A stretch of 64,000 bases of DNA from Rikenellaceae bacterium (GTDB lineage Bacteria > Bacteroidota > Bacteroidia > Bacteroidales > Rikenellaceae): contig SUZH01000007.1 in NCBI GenBank assembly GCA_015060045.1, forward strand, positions 62,001 to 126,000, written 5' to 3'. Position 1 is the stretch's first letter. Every line of letters begins with the position of its first letter. The notes beneath the pieces were generated by a model, which saw nothing but the letters and a program-made list of their open reading frames with translations, did no database searches and had not been told where the DNA came from. Position numbers and translations under genes: made by a program. Positions 8,577-16,842 of the stretch are shown piece by piece.

Positions 8577-11342
8577 TTATTGGATCGTAATTTCTGTTCC
8601 GTTGTAGTGGAGTGAGTGGCTCGTCACCTCTTTGGGTGAAATAAGGCGCACGGTTACGTCACGCTCCGTAATCATTCCATCAAATGACCCCTCGCGTGCA
8701 TGCATCGTAAAGCGCTTGGTCGCCTCATCCCACGACATCGGGATGCGGCTATAAGCCCCTCGTTCGTAGTCGTAGGTCGTGCCCTCGTCCTCGTAGAGCG
8801 CGAAGGAGGCATCCGCACCCGTATAGACCTGGATGATCAGTTCTCCGCGGGTATCTTGTGCCGTATGCTCGATGACGGGCCCCATCGGGAGGATTTGTCC
8901 ACTCCGTACATAGAGCGGCGAATGCTCGTAGGGGGCTTCGGCCGTGAAACGACGACCACCCGCCACGGGTTTTTCGCTGTAGAAGTCGTACCAAAGACCC
9001 TCGGGTAGGTAGACCTCGCGGTTGCGTGCCTTATACTGATAGACGGGGCAGACCATCAGCGCATCGCCAAACATAAATTGATCACCGATGTTCAGCACCT
9101 CCCGGTCCTCCGCAAAGTCCATCACGAGGGGGCGCATCAGCGTATAGTCCTCGAACCAGGTGCGCGAAGCAAGCGTATAGATATAGGGCATCAGTCGATA
9201 GCGCAGGCGGTTGTAGTAGAGCATGCTTTTGTAAGCGGGGTGCGACTCGGGCGCGATGTGGTAGAGCTCGCGGAAGGGGTATTGCCCGTGCGAGCGGTAG
9301 AGGGGGGTGAAGGCTCCCCACTGGTGCCAACGGGCATTCAGCTCGCGCCACTCCTCCATCGCCTCCGACCCTTCAGTAGCCTTTTCAAACTTCTTCTGCA
9401 CCGAGAAACCGCCCACATCTTGCGTCCAATAGGGGATACCCGAGATCGAGAAGTTCAAGCCGGCCGAGATCTGCGCCTTCATATCCTCCCAGCAGGTACC
9501 AATATCGCCCGACCAGGTGGCTGTCGAGTAGCGTTGCAGACCGGCAAAGCCCGAGCGGGTCAAAAGGAATACTCGCTGATTGGGGCGTTCGGTGCGCTGT
9601 CCCGTGTAGATCGCCTCGGCATTCATCAGGGCGTAGGTGTTCAGGTAGCGGGTCGAAGAGCCGAGGTAGGTGGGTCCCGAGAGGGCCTTGCGGTACTCAA
9701 GCGAGGCATTCGAGAGGATGTCGGGCTCCGAGGCATCCATCCACCAGGCATCGACCCCCAGCGGCAGGTAGTGCTCGCTCATCTGCTGCCAGAAGAGTTT
9801 GCGCGCCGCAGGGTTATAGGCGTCGTAGAACGAGCCGATATAGCCCCGTCCGATCCAGTCGCGTACGCTATCCGTGACGGCCTGCTGATAGATCGCCCCG
9901 ATTGCGTCCAACTCCTTGTAGTGGTCGGTAGTGATGTAGAACTTCGGCCACACGGAGATCATAAAGCGGGCATCGAGGGCGTGGATCGAATCGACCATCT
10001 GTTTCGGATCCTCGAAACGCGCGGGGTCAAATTCGTGGCTGCCCCAGGCATCCTCCTCCCAGTGCGACCAATCCATCACGATGTTGTCCAAACCGATTCC
10101 GCGGTGGCGGTGCTCGGCCACGGTCGAGACGATCTCCTGCTGCGTTTTATAACGTTCGCGGCTCTGCCAATAGCCCATCGCCCACTTGGGCATGATGGGG
10201 GCTTTGCCCGTCAGCGTACGGTAGCCCGAAATCACCTCATCGGCATCTTCTCCCAGTACGACGTAGTAGTCGATCTCGTCGCCCATTTCGCTCCACCACG
10301 ACATCTGCTGCTGCTCCTCGTGCGGTACGGGCGAAAGGCCCTTGAGCGAGAGGTACGATACACCGCCGTCGGGTTTCCACTCCACGCGGATATGTTTCGT
10401 TTCGCCTTCCTGGAAGTCCAACTCAAACTTTACACTGTTGGGATTCCAGGCCGTGCGCCAATGCTCCGTAACGACCTCCTTGTGATCGACAAAGAGTTTC
10501 GTGTAACCCGCATAGTAGAGGATCATGCGGTAGGTACCTGTTTCGCGTGCGGTAAAGTCGCCCTCCCAAACAATCTCCGAACCATAGAAATGAGGTAGGA
10601 ACTCCTCCGGAAAGGCCTTAACCTTCTCCAGATCGGCATAGTCGAGCCGCTCTTCGATGCGCTCTACAACCAGCCCCTTGCGGGATGTGTAGGTCGCCTT
10701 CAACCCTTTGCTGTCGAACAACTCGTCGAGTTGCATGTAATCGCGCGGATCGCCCCAGCGTGTGAGCGAATAGTTGTCCCACAGCAGGCCGTAGCCGCGA
10801 CTGGAGACAATGAAAGGTACCGATACTTTAGTGTTATATTGGTAGAGGGTTTCGTTCTTGTCCTTGTAGTTGAACTCGTCGCTCTGGTGTTGTCCTAAGC
10901 CGTAGAAGGCCTCCTCGTCGGGCGAGTGGAAGACTTGGCGCACCGTGTAACCCCGATCGCCCTCAACCTCGATGGGCGAAAATTCGCGGTGATCCTCCTC
11001 GAGGATCGGTTCGCCTGCTGCATCAAAAAATTGCACGCGGCCCGAGGTGCGATCTACCGCGATTTGCATCGCGGAGGTTGTCAGACGCACACACTCCTCA
11101 CTCGATGAGTCGATGCTGAAATCTACCTCCTCGCTTTTAGGCAGTACAGCCAACGACTCGCGTTCGGAAAAGCGTTTGTCGCAGGTGGCCGTCACACGGG
11201 CAATCGTGGGGCTAATGACCTCCACGCGTACACGTGTGCCCTCGTTTGTTTTGAGCACAACACCTCGGTCGGTCTGCTTCAGTTCAGCAGAGCAGGCAAT
11301 GAGGGCCAACATTGAAATTATGGCGAAAAAAAGTCTCTTCAT
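8577..11342 (-). CDS. GH31 alpha-glycosidase (alpha-xylosidase-like) with PA14 insert, lipoprotein
   Basis: Retaining alpha-glycosidase. The start is taken at 11342, where the lipoprotein signal MKRLFFAIISMLALIAC begins (Cys17); an ATG 27 nt earlier would spoil it. N-terminal GH31 beta-sandwich at ~20-220, then a PA14-type insert at ~225-340 (GTYRMILYYAGYTKLFVDH), a placement known from Bacteroidota alpha-xylosidases acting on xyloglucan. The catalytic barrel has WWMDASEPD, giving the nucleophile Asp536, and WSGDIG with the acid/base region. C-terminal beta domains end the protein. With the GH3 and GH5-like genes it supports xyloglucan-type substrate use; specificity for xylose rather than glucose is inference from the PA14 architecture. 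Confidence 0.95.
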   Translation of the reverse strand: MKRLFFAIISMLALIACSAELKQTDRGVVLKTNEGTRVRVEVISPTIARVTATCDKRFSERESLAVLPKSEEVDFSIDSSSEECVRLTTSAMQIAVDRTSGRVQFFDAAGEPILEEDHREFSPIEVEGDRGYTVRQVFHSPDEEAFYGLGQHQSDEFNYKDKNETLYQYNTKVSVPFIVSSRGYGLLWDNYSLTRWGDPRDYMQLDELFDSKGLKATYTSRKGLVVERIEERLDYADLEKVKAFPEEFLPHFYGSEIVWEGDFTARETGTYRMILYYAGYTKLFVDHKEVVTEHWRTAWNPNSVKFELDFQEGETKHIRVEWKPDGGVSYLSLKGLSPVPHEEQQQMSWWSEMGDEIDYYVVLGEDADEVISGYRTLTGKAPIMPKWAMGYWQSRERYKTQQEIVSTVAEHRHRGIGLDNIVMDWSHWEEDAWGSHEFDPARFEDPKQMVDSIHALDARFMISVWPKFYITTDHYKELDAIGAIYQQAVTDSVRDWIGRGYIGSFYDAYNPAARKLFWQQMSEHYLPLGVDAWWMDASEPDILSNASLEYRKALSGPTYLGSSTRYLNTYALMNAEAIYTGQRTERPNQRVFLLTRSGFAGLQRYSTATWSGDIGTCWEDMKAQISAGLNFSISGIPYWTQDVGGFSVQKKFEKATEGSEAMEEWRELNARWHQWGAFTPLYRSHGQYPFRELYHIAPESHPAYKSMLYYNRLRYRLMPYIYTLASRTWFEDYTLMRPLVMDFAEDREVLNIGDQFMFGDALMVCPVYQYKARNREVYLPEGLWYDFYSEKPVAGGRRFTAEAPYEHSPLYVRSGQILPMGPVIEHTAQDTRGELIIQVYTGADASFALYEDEGTTYDYERGAYSRIPMSWDEATKRFTMHAREGSFDGMITERDVTVRLISPKEVTSHSLHYNGTEITIQ

Positions 11343-11366
11343 GAGGGCGTAGTTTTTGGTATGATA

Positions 11367-11374
11367 CAAAGATA
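11367..11374 (-). promoter_or_regulatory. -7 element of the GH31-GH3 operon
   Basis: TATCTTTG reading leftward, 24 nt before the GH31 ATG. No clear upstream TTTG at the usual distance. Confidence 0.55.
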
Positions 11375-11420
11375 GAAAATTTTATGAGACATTCGGTCTT
11401 TAATCCCGTGAAAGTGTGTG

Positions 11421-11461
11421 AAAAAAGAAGCGGGTATCCGACATGCATCGGATACCCGCTT
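11421..11461 (-). terminator. Terminator of the DPP III gene
   Basis: Perfect 14-bp stem (AAGCGGGTATCCGA and complement) followed, reading leftward, by CTTTTTT. Confidence 0.88.
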
Positions 11462-11484
11462 GATAGGTCAAGAAAAACTCAACG

Positions 11485-13509
11485 TTAGTTCTTATTCGGC
11501 AGGAACGAGTAGTTCTTGGCGTAGTGGAGCATCTGCTCGGTGTAGTTGGCCGGGTAGGAGATCTTTACATCAACCACCTGGTCACCCTCCTTTACCAGCT
11601 CATACTCGGGGTTTACGAAACCACCGTAAGGCTCGATGTTGAGTGCCTTGTAGCGGGCCAGCACCTCCTCGTGGAGTGCGGGATCTACCTTCACGGCATA
11701 CTTTTCAACCATCGCCTTACCGGCCTCGAAGTCGCCCTCGGACTTGATACGCTGGATCTCCCAGAGCATCTTGCCGAAGAGTTCGCGGAGCTTCTCGAAG
11801 TCGTTTACGACGATGTAACGCTTGTCGTTCTCCACAACCCACTCGATCACGTTTTCGGCCTTGCCCTGCTCGTAGCACCACTCGGCAATGAGCTTACGGT
11901 TACGCATGTGCGACTCCTCGACATCCTTGCCCGGCTCGATGCGTGAAAGCTGCGTCATCATACCGTTCATGATGTAGTCGGCATAGGCGGCCTTGGCCAC
12001 CTCGAACGAGGGCACGAGACCCAGCTCGACCATCTTCTCGTCGCCAATGTAGTAGAGACCGAACAGGTCGGCACGCGTCTCCTCCAAAGTCGAGGAGTAG
12101 CTACCCAGCGCCGTGGGGCTGACACCCTCCTTCAGACGGCCCGAACCGTGACCCAGACACTCGTGCAGGTCGGTATGCAGGTCGTCGGCCAGCTTGCCAA
12201 ACTCCTTCATGCGCTGGCGATCCTCCTCGCGCAGCACGAACTCCTCCGTAAAGCCGTTGCCCTGGGCTGCCTTGTCGTAGGCGTAGGTGATGTTGTCGAT
12301 CGTCACCGACTTCGAGCCGTAGTCGCGGCGAATCCAGTCGGCATTCGGCAGGTTGATACCGATCGGCGTAGCGGGGAAGCAGTCGCCACCGAGCATGGCC
12401 ACCGTGATCACCTTGGCCGATACGCCCTTCACCTCGGGCTTGCGGTAGACGGGGTTGATGGGCGAGTGGTCCTCAAACCACTGCGCATTGGCCGAGATAA
12501 CCTCCGTGCGGTGGCAGGCCTCCGTATCCTTGAAGTTTACGATCGACTCCCACGAAGCCTTGCGACCCAGCGCATCACCGTAATCCTCGATAAAGCCGTT
12601 CACAAAATCAACATGCGACTCCGTGTCGGCCACCCACGAGATGTTGTAGGCGTCAAAGAGCTTCAGATCGCCCGTCTTGTAGTAGTCGATGAGGTGACGA
12701 ATCGTCTGCTTCTGCGGCTCTACGGCTACCGTCTCGGCCTTCTCCAGCCAATAAACGATCTGCTTGATTGCCTCGCCATACATACCCTCGGCATACCACG
12801 TACGCTCAACGATCTCGCCCTTGTCGTTCTTCGTGAGCTGCGAGTTCAGACCATACGACACGGGCTGCGGATTGCCCTTGTCGGCAGCGGCCATCTTGGC
12901 ATAGAAGGCCTCGGCCTCGGCCTGCGTCACACCGGCGTAGTAGTTCGATGACGAGGTCAGGAGCAGGTCATCGCCTGCCTTCTGGTTCAGCTTCGTGGGG
13001 TAGAGCGTCGGATCAAAGATCGCGCGGCATACCGCCTCGCGCCACTCGTTCAGCTCACCAAACTTCGCGTCGCCCACCTGCTCGATCACCGACAGCAGGT
13101 ACTCCTCCGAGAACTCGGGCTTGAACTTGTCATTCGAGTAGTGGTGGTGGATACCGTTGGCAAACCACACCTTCTTGAGGTACTTCTCAAGGGCCTTCCA
13201 CTCGGCCGTCTCGCGGTCACCCGCGTAGTTCAGATAGATCGTCTCCAGCGTACGACGTACGGGAAGGTTGATGGCGCAGTTCTGGTCGAAAAGAATGTCA
13301 CGGCCACACTTGGCTGCCTCCTGCAGGTAGTAGATCAACTCCTTCTGCTCCAGAGGCAGTTCTTCGAAGGCGGGAACTTCATAACGAATCACCTTGATAT
13401 CGTCGAAACGATCCACGATCCAGGGCTGCTCAGCCTCGGTCGAGGGGGTGCAGGCCGTAGCGGCCAGCGTCAAAAAAGGCACGGATGCCATACGTAAGAT
13501 GTTTTTCAT
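11485..13509 (-). CDS. M49 dipeptidyl peptidase III-type lipoprotein
   Basis: Zinc exopeptidase removing dipeptides from peptide N-termini. Signal peptide with lipobox ATAC from the ATG at 13509; an upstream in-frame ATG at 13536 is less likely because it overlaps the -7 box. The zinc motif HECLGH is at 449-454; the M49 pentapeptide in eukaryotes is HELLGH, and the HECLGH form is the known Bacteroides variant. The second motif, EETRADLFG, is near residue 478 (Glu ligand and base region). 674 residues, family-typical. Monocistronic, with its own -7 box and a strong terminator. Its lipid anchor implies periplasmic or surface peptide scavenging. Confidence 0.93.
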   Translation of the reverse strand: MKNILRMASVPFLTLAATACTPSTEAEQPWIVDRFDDIKVIRYEVPAFEELPLEQKELIYYLQEAAKCGRDILFDQNCAINLPVRRTLETIYLNYAGDRETAEWKALEKYLKKVWFANGIHHHYSNDKFKPEFSEEYLLSVIEQVGDAKFGELNEWREAVCRAIFDPTLYPTKLNQKAGDDLLLTSSSNYYAGVTQAEAEAFYAKMAAADKGNPQPVSYGLNSQLTKNDKGEIVERTWYAEGMYGEAIKQIVYWLEKAETVAVEPQKQTIRHLIDYYKTGDLKLFDAYNISWVADTESHVDFVNGFIEDYGDALGRKASWESIVNFKDTEACHRTEVISANAQWFEDHSPINPVYRKPEVKGVSAKVITVAMLGGDCFPATPIGINLPNADWIRRDYGSKSVTIDNITYAYDKAAQGNGFTEEFVLREEDRQRMKEFGKLADDLHTDLHECLGHGSGRLKEGVSPTALGSYSSTLEETRADLFGLYYIGDEKMVELGLVPSFEVAKAAYADYIMNGMMTQLSRIEPGKDVEESHMRNRKLIAEWCYEQGKAENVIEWVVENDKRYIVVNDFEKLRELFGKMLWEIQRIKSEGDFEAGKAMVEKYAVKVDPALHEEVLARYKALNIEPYGGFVNPEYELVKEGDQVVDVKISYPANYTEQMLHYAKNYSFLPNKN

Positions 13510-13535
13510 ATTAATTTGCAATAAATTTCTTGCCA

Positions 13536-13543
13536 CAAAGATA
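13536..13543 (-). promoter_or_regulatory. -7 element of the DPP III gene
   Basis: TATCTTTG reading leftward, 26 nt before the chosen ATG. Confidence 0.55.
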
Positions 13544-13597
13544 GATAAAAGCGATGAAAAATCGATCTTTTCATTTCTCTTTCTCGATAATTGTTTC

Positions 13598-13605
13598 TAC
13601 TTTTG
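13598..13605 (+). promoter_or_regulatory. -7 element of panC-panD
   Basis: TACTTTTG matches TAnnTTTG, 28 nt before the panC ATG. The upstream -33 box is not clear. Confidence 0.55.
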
Positions 13606-13633
13606 CGACGATTAACCTACCCATCAAAAAAGG

Positions 13634-14470
13634 ATGAAAGTTGTAACAACGGTTCAGGCACTCCGTGAAGCACTCTCGGAGGTGAATCCCCAGGGCGTCG
13701 GTTTCGTGCCGACCATGGGCGCACTGCATGCAGGACATCGCTCGCTCGTGGAGCGTGCCCGTCAGGAGAACGAAACGGTCGTGGTGAGTGTCTTTGTGAA
13801 CCCCACGCAGTTCAACGATAAGGGGGATTTGAAGCGTTATCCCCGTACCCCCGAGGCCGATGCTGCCTTGCTGGAGGCTGCCGGTGCCGACCTGGTGCTG
13901 ATGCCCTCGGTCGAGGAGATCTATCCCGAACCCGATACGCGCCAATTCGATTTTGGTGCGGTGGATAAGGTGATGGAGGGTGCTACGCGTCCGGGCCACT
14001 TCAACGGGGTGGCGCAGGTCGTGAGCCGTCTGTTCGATATGGTGCAGCCCGCCCGTGCCTACTTTGGCGAGAAGGATTTCCAGCAGATTGCCGTCATCAA
14101 GGCGATGGTTGCGCAGCTGGGCCTTACGGTCGAGATTGTCGAGTGCCCGATCATCCGCGCCGAGGACGGATTGGCTCTCTCATCGCGCAACGAGCTCCTT
14201 ACGCCCGAGCATCGTGCCATCGCTCCCGCGATCTATCGCACGCTGCAGGCAGCTGTCGAGAAGTCGCACACGATGACCCCGGCCGAGCTGAAAAAGTGGG
14301 TGGAGGAGGAGATCAACCGCACCGAACTGCTCAAGACGATCTACTACCAGTCGGTCGATGCGCTGTCGATGCAGGAGATCGAAAATTGGAGCGATGCCGA
14401 GCGCATCCAGGGTTGCATTGCGGTGCAGGCCGGTGAAATCCGTTTGATTGATAATATTCGCATTCGATAA
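13634..14470 (+). CDS. panC: Pantothenate synthetase PanC
   Basis: ATP-dependent condensation of pantoate with beta-alanine to pantothenate (coenzyme A precursor), cytosolic. 278 residues, usual length. Class-I-type nucleotide-binding motif [10 protein letters not shown] at ~30-39 (HxGH), then [20 protein letters not shown] near residue 147 and the KMSKS-like LSSRNELL near residue 183. Followed after 1 nt by panD, which supplies the beta-alanine substrate, so the pair forms a self-consistent operon. Confidence 0.98.
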   Translation: MKVVTTVQALREALSEVNPQGVGFVPTMGALHAGHRSLVERARQENETVVVSVFVNPTQFNDKGDLKRYPRTPEADAALLEAAGADLVLMPSVEEIYPEPDTRQFDFGAVDKVMEGATRPGHFNGVAQVVSRLFDMVQPARAYFGEKDFQQIAVIKAMVAQLGLTVEIVECPIIRAEDGLALSSRNELLTPEHRAIAPAIYRTLQAAVEKSHTMTPAELKKWVEEEINRTELLKTIYYQSVDALSMQEIENWSDAERIQGCIAVQAGEIRLIDNIRIR

Positions 14471-14471
14471 T

Positions 14472-14831
14472 ATGAAATTCCAGATTGAAGTCATCAAGTC
14501 GAAGATCCACCGCGTCACGGTCACGCAGGCGAATCTGAACTATGTGGGCAGCATCACGATCGACGAGAAGTTGATGCAGGCCGCCAACATCATCGAGGGT
14601 GAGAAGGTCCAGATCCTGGACATCAACAATGGCGAGCGTTTCGAGACATACGTGATCAAGGGGGCAGCCGATAGCGGTTGCATCTGCCTCAATGGTGCCG
14701 CCGCCCGCAAGGTGCAGGTGGGCGATATCGTCATCATCGCCTCGTATGCCCTGATGGATTTTGAGGATGCCAAGGAGTTTAAGCCCTGGATCATCTTCCC
14801 CGACACGGCTACGAACAAACTGATCGAGTAA
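14472..14831 (+). CDS. panD: Aspartate 1-decarboxylase PanD
   Basis: Pyruvoyl-dependent decarboxylation of aspartate to beta-alanine. The start at 14472 gives MKFQIEV, the normal family beginning, at 119 residues. The proenzyme self-cleavage site is visible as YVGSIT, with Gly26-Ser27; Ser27 would become the pyruvoyl group. The downstream NGAAA motif (~75) is also present. Placed 1 nt after panC and ended by a strong terminator. Confidence 0.98.
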   Translation: MKFQIEVIKSKIHRVTVTQANLNYVGSITIDEKLMQAANIIEGEKVQILDINNGERFETYVIKGAADSGCICLNGAAARKVQVGDIVIIASYALMDFEDAKEFKPWIIFPDTATNKLIE

Positions 14832-14851
14832 GCAAAATACCGAAGAGAACG

Positions 14852-14882
14852 AAAGAGCCTACCTTTTAGGTAGGCTCTTTTT
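14852..14882 (+). terminator. Terminator of panC-panD
   Basis: 12-bp stem AAAGAGCCTACC and complement around TTTTA, followed by a T-run. Confidence 0.88.
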
Positions 14883-14952
14883 GCAAGAATATGAGACGTC
14901 GTGAGGATAAACAAAGATAGCGTATGTAAAAACTGCATACTTATCATTTCAA

Positions 14953-15345
14953 TTATTCGTATTGGTCTTCATAATAAGCGCATACATCATCGTAGATGTA
15001 GTTTGCTAATGTTCCAGCGGCACTGATCATCAAACTAGTTCCTCCTGATACTTCAGCGGCTGCAATGCCACTTGCAATAGCTAGCTTTAATCCATCTTTC
15101 ACAACTCGTTTCGACCATTTACCACAAACAACCTCATATGTTGCTTTCCCGGTTTGATAGTCTTGGACTTCCTTTGTAATACTAAGGCTGATGCTTCTTT
15201 GATTAATATCATCCTCTATAATAACAGAACTTCCGTAAGTGGCTAAGTATAAGCCGTCTTTGATTTTAATCCTGTTTTGGCCAAACGCGGTAGTCGTAAG
15301 TGCAACTAGTACTAGTGTTATTACTAAAGTTAAAAGTCTTTTCAT
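14953..15345 (-). CDS. Secreted protein of unknown function
   Basis: 130 residues. Signal peptide MKRLLTLVITLVLVALTTTAFG with cleavage near Ala-Phe-Gly. The mature part has a short beta-rich half (KDGLYLATYGSSVIIEDD) with a lone Cys, then a hydrophobic, Ala/Gly-rich stretch at ~85-115 that could be a membrane or amphipathic helix, and an acidic Tyr-rich end. I do not recognise a family. It is the last of the three genes of the AT-rich island, 70 nt after the SUMF1-like gene, so it may be cotranscribed with it. Confidence 0.6.
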   Translation of the reverse strand: MKRLLTLVITLVLVALTTTAFGQNRIKIKDGLYLATYGSSVIIEDDINQRSISLSITKEVQDYQTGKATYEVVCGKWSKRVVKDGLKLAIASGIAAAEVSGGTSLMISAAGTLANYIYDDVCAYYEDQYE

Positions 15346-15415
15346 AATCCTTAATATTATACTTCCCTACTCACTTAATGGCTTTTCGGGACACTCCATT
15401 CTTGTGTATAGTAAG

Positions 15416-16147
15416 CTATTCGACATCCATCGCCAATCTGAATCCGACCGTGGGATTTCGATAATCCAATGGGGCATGATTCCGATTGGATATGCGTGTG
15501 AAATGCTTTTTACTGATCCAATTACCTCCTCGTGCGACAGCTTCGTCCTTGTGAGATGCGATATCGTTTGGAATAACACCTGCGGCTTTAGCATACGCAA
15601 GGCTATCATAGAGATCGGCACACCATTCGTGAACATTGCCTATCATATCATACGCTCCAAATTTATTAGGTCTCAATAATCCTACTCCGTGTGTCCTTTC
15701 ATTACTATTGTCTATCCACCATCCGATGGAAGATAAACTATCCGTAATTGCTGATGAATCATATCCACATTTTGCAACATATTCCCATTCCGCTTCTGTC
15801 GGCAAACGATACTTCTCGCCCGTGAGATCGTTAAGTCTTGTTATAAATAGCTGAGCATCATTCCATGACACACACTCAACAGGACGTTTGGCGCCCTTAA
15901 ACTCAGAAGGATTTTTCTTCATTATTAAAACCCATTCTTCTTGAGTTACTTCATATTTGCCAATCAAAAACGGTTTAATAGTTACACTATGTGCAGGAGA
16001 TTCATCTGTATCTCCTAACGAGTCACAACCAAGAATAAATTCTCCCCCTGGAATATAGACCATTTCGGGATAGACATCTTTTTGACAAGATATTATTGTA
16101 AACAAGGAAAATGCGACCAATAAAGTTTGTGGAGATAATCGAATCAT
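15416..16147 (-). CDS. SUMF1/FGE-fold lipoprotein lacking the catalytic cysteines
   Basis: Formylglycine-generating-enzyme-like fold. Lipobox IISC (Cys21); the domain starts with MVYIPGGEFILGCD and continues with PAHSVTIKPFLIGKYEVTQEEW, ECVSWNDAQLFI, YRLPTEAEWEY, IGNVHEWCADLYD and the end motif VARGGNWISKK...GFRLA. In true FGE, cysteines follow the final RGGSW motif and drive oxidation of a sulfatase Cys; here they are replaced (WIS), so this is not expected to mature sulfatases. Related Bacteroidota proteins, for example gliding/T9SS GldK/GldJ-type lipoproteins, use the fold structurally. No sulfatase is nearby. Only 11 nt separate it from the small lipoprotein gene upstream. Confidence 0.85.
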   Translation of the reverse strand: MIRLSPQTLLVAFSLFTIISCQKDVYPEMVYIPGGEFILGCDSLGDTDESPAHSVTIKPFLIGKYEVTQEEWVLIMKKNPSEFKGAKRPVECVSWNDAQLFITRLNDLTGEKYRLPTEAEWEYVAKCGYDSSAITDSLSSIGWWIDNSNERTHGVGLLRPNKFGAYDMIGNVHEWCADLYDSLAYAKAAGVIPNDIASHKDEAVARGGNWISKKHFTRISNRNHAPLDYRNPTVGFRLAMDVE

Positions 16148-16158
16148 AATGTCTTCAA

Positions 16159-16317
16159 TTAGTTGTTTAGATAATGCCCTGCGACTCGGCCAATTCCATA
16201 GCCAAGATTGTAAGCCTCCTCATCCGATAAACTATTGAGCCCAGCACAAGATGTTACAGTCATAGCAACTACGGCAGATACCATGGAGATAAATATCCAT
16301 TTTCTGAGATTTTTCAT
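16159..16317 (-). CDS. 52-residue lipoprotein
   Basis: Short gene beginning MKNLRKWIFI at 16317 and ending HYLNN before a TAA at 16159. Basic N-terminus, hydrophobic core and lipobox VTSC-AG with Cys24, leaving only about 28 mature residues (acidic SDEEAY, then GYGIGRVAGHYL). It sits directly upstream of the SUMF1-like gene in the same direction and with similar AT-rich codon use, so an operon is likely. No family recognised. It could be a small partner, an entry-exclusion or immunity-type lipopeptide, or a decayed gene. Confidence 0.6.
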   Translation of the reverse strand: MKNLRKWIFISMVSAVVAMTVTSCAGLNSLSDEEAYNLGYGIGRVAGHYLNN

Positions 16318-16380
16318 TGTTAGAATTAATTTTGGTTATTACTAATATATTGTACCATGAATTATATCTGCATACGCACA

Positions 16381-16616
16381 AAAAAAAGCGCGGTACTTTC
16401 AGTATATTCCTTCTCAAGGTGTTTGGCGTAACCTACCGACTGAATAAACCAAAAGCCCGCACCGTGAAGTGCGAGCATTTTTGTAGTATTCTTGTCGGTA
16501 TTCATTAGTCGCCAAACTTTTGAGAAGACAGAATAAAACTAAAACGCTTTTCCTATATGTCTAAAATGTGCGTATCAACCTATACGCGATGTTTCATAGG
16601 CACAATTTTTTAATGT
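16381..16616 (-). ncRNA. Candidate rod-shaped small RNA (6S-like architecture)
   Basis: Nested inverted repeats fold the segment into one long rod. From the outside inward the pairs are: 16384-16390 (AAAAGCG) with 16545-16551; 16405-16409 with 16531-16535; 16410-16417 (CTTCTCAA) with 16520-16527; 16421-16428 (GTTTGGCG) with 16510-16517; 16434-16440 (TACCGAC) with 16494-16500; and the terminal hairpin 16455-16462 with 16469-16476. Read leftward, the rod ends in CGCTTTTTTTT, an intrinsic terminator. A consensus promoter lies just upstream (16622-16653). Closing stem, central bubble of about 9 and 14 nt and long terminal stem resemble 6S RNA, but that identity is unproven; it could also be an attenuating leader for the lipoprotein gene. 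Confidence 0.5.
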
Positions 16617-16621
16617 TTTCA

Positions 16622-16653
16622 CAAAATTATGAATATTATTTGAAATACACAAA
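16622..16653 (-). promoter_or_regulatory. Promoter driving the leftward RNA candidate
   Basis: Reading leftward, TTTG (16650-16653), 20 nt, TAATTTTG (16622-16629), a full match to the Bacteroidota consensus. Expected start near 16615. Confidence 0.65.
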
Positions 16654-16762
16654 ATTTTAAATTGATAAACTTATTATTTGTGCGGAAACGTCTTGCTCGA
16701 AAAATGAGCTCTTTTTCTCTTCCTTGTCGGTGACCCATTGCCCGCGCAAAGCCCGTCGTATG

Positions 16763-16797
16763 AATTTTTAATTCTTAATTTTTCATTTTTAATTCCA
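16763..16797. repeat. AT-rich intergenic repeat, copy 1
   Basis: ATTTTTAATTCTT...CATTTTTAATT. A closely similar segment occurs in reverse orientation at 49477-49511, also intergenic. Confidence 0.55.
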
Positions 16798-16803
16798 TTG
16801 CGG

Positions 16804-16811
16804 TATCTTTG
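16804..16811 (+). promoter_or_regulatory. -7 element of the DUF456-M16 operon
   Basis: TATCTTTG, with a near -33 box TTTC at 16781-16784 about 19 nt upstream. 31 nt before the ATG. Confidence 0.6.
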
Positions 16812-16842
16812 CAAACAAGAAACCCGATAAAAACGAATCATT

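Larger units (their letters stand above)
14883..16842. other. AT-rich accessory island
   Basis: From the panD terminator to the DUF456 gene the base composition drops visibly (many A/T runs, AT-ending codons) compared with the GC-rich core on both sides. It holds three leftward secreted or lipoprotein genes and about 525 bp of non-coding DNA with a structured RNA candidate. No integrase, transposase or tRNA border was found. Horizontal acquisition is inferred from composition alone. Confidence 0.6.
16318..16842. other. 525-bp non-coding region
   Basis: Contains the leftward structured RNA candidate (16381-16616), its promoter (16622-16653), an AT-rich repeat (16763-16797) and the DUF456 -7 element (16804-16811). 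No convincing protein-coding frame on either strand. Confidence 0.7.

Noticed and set aside
16381..16616. SRP RNA, RNase P RNA or tmRNA
   Set aside because: No GNRA/SRP Alu-type motif, length too short for RNase P RNA, and no tRNA-like ends or tag reading frame for tmRNA.
14883..16842. Integrative element or prophage remnant
   Set aside because: No integrase, transposase, attachment repeats or phage genes were found; only composition supports acquisition.
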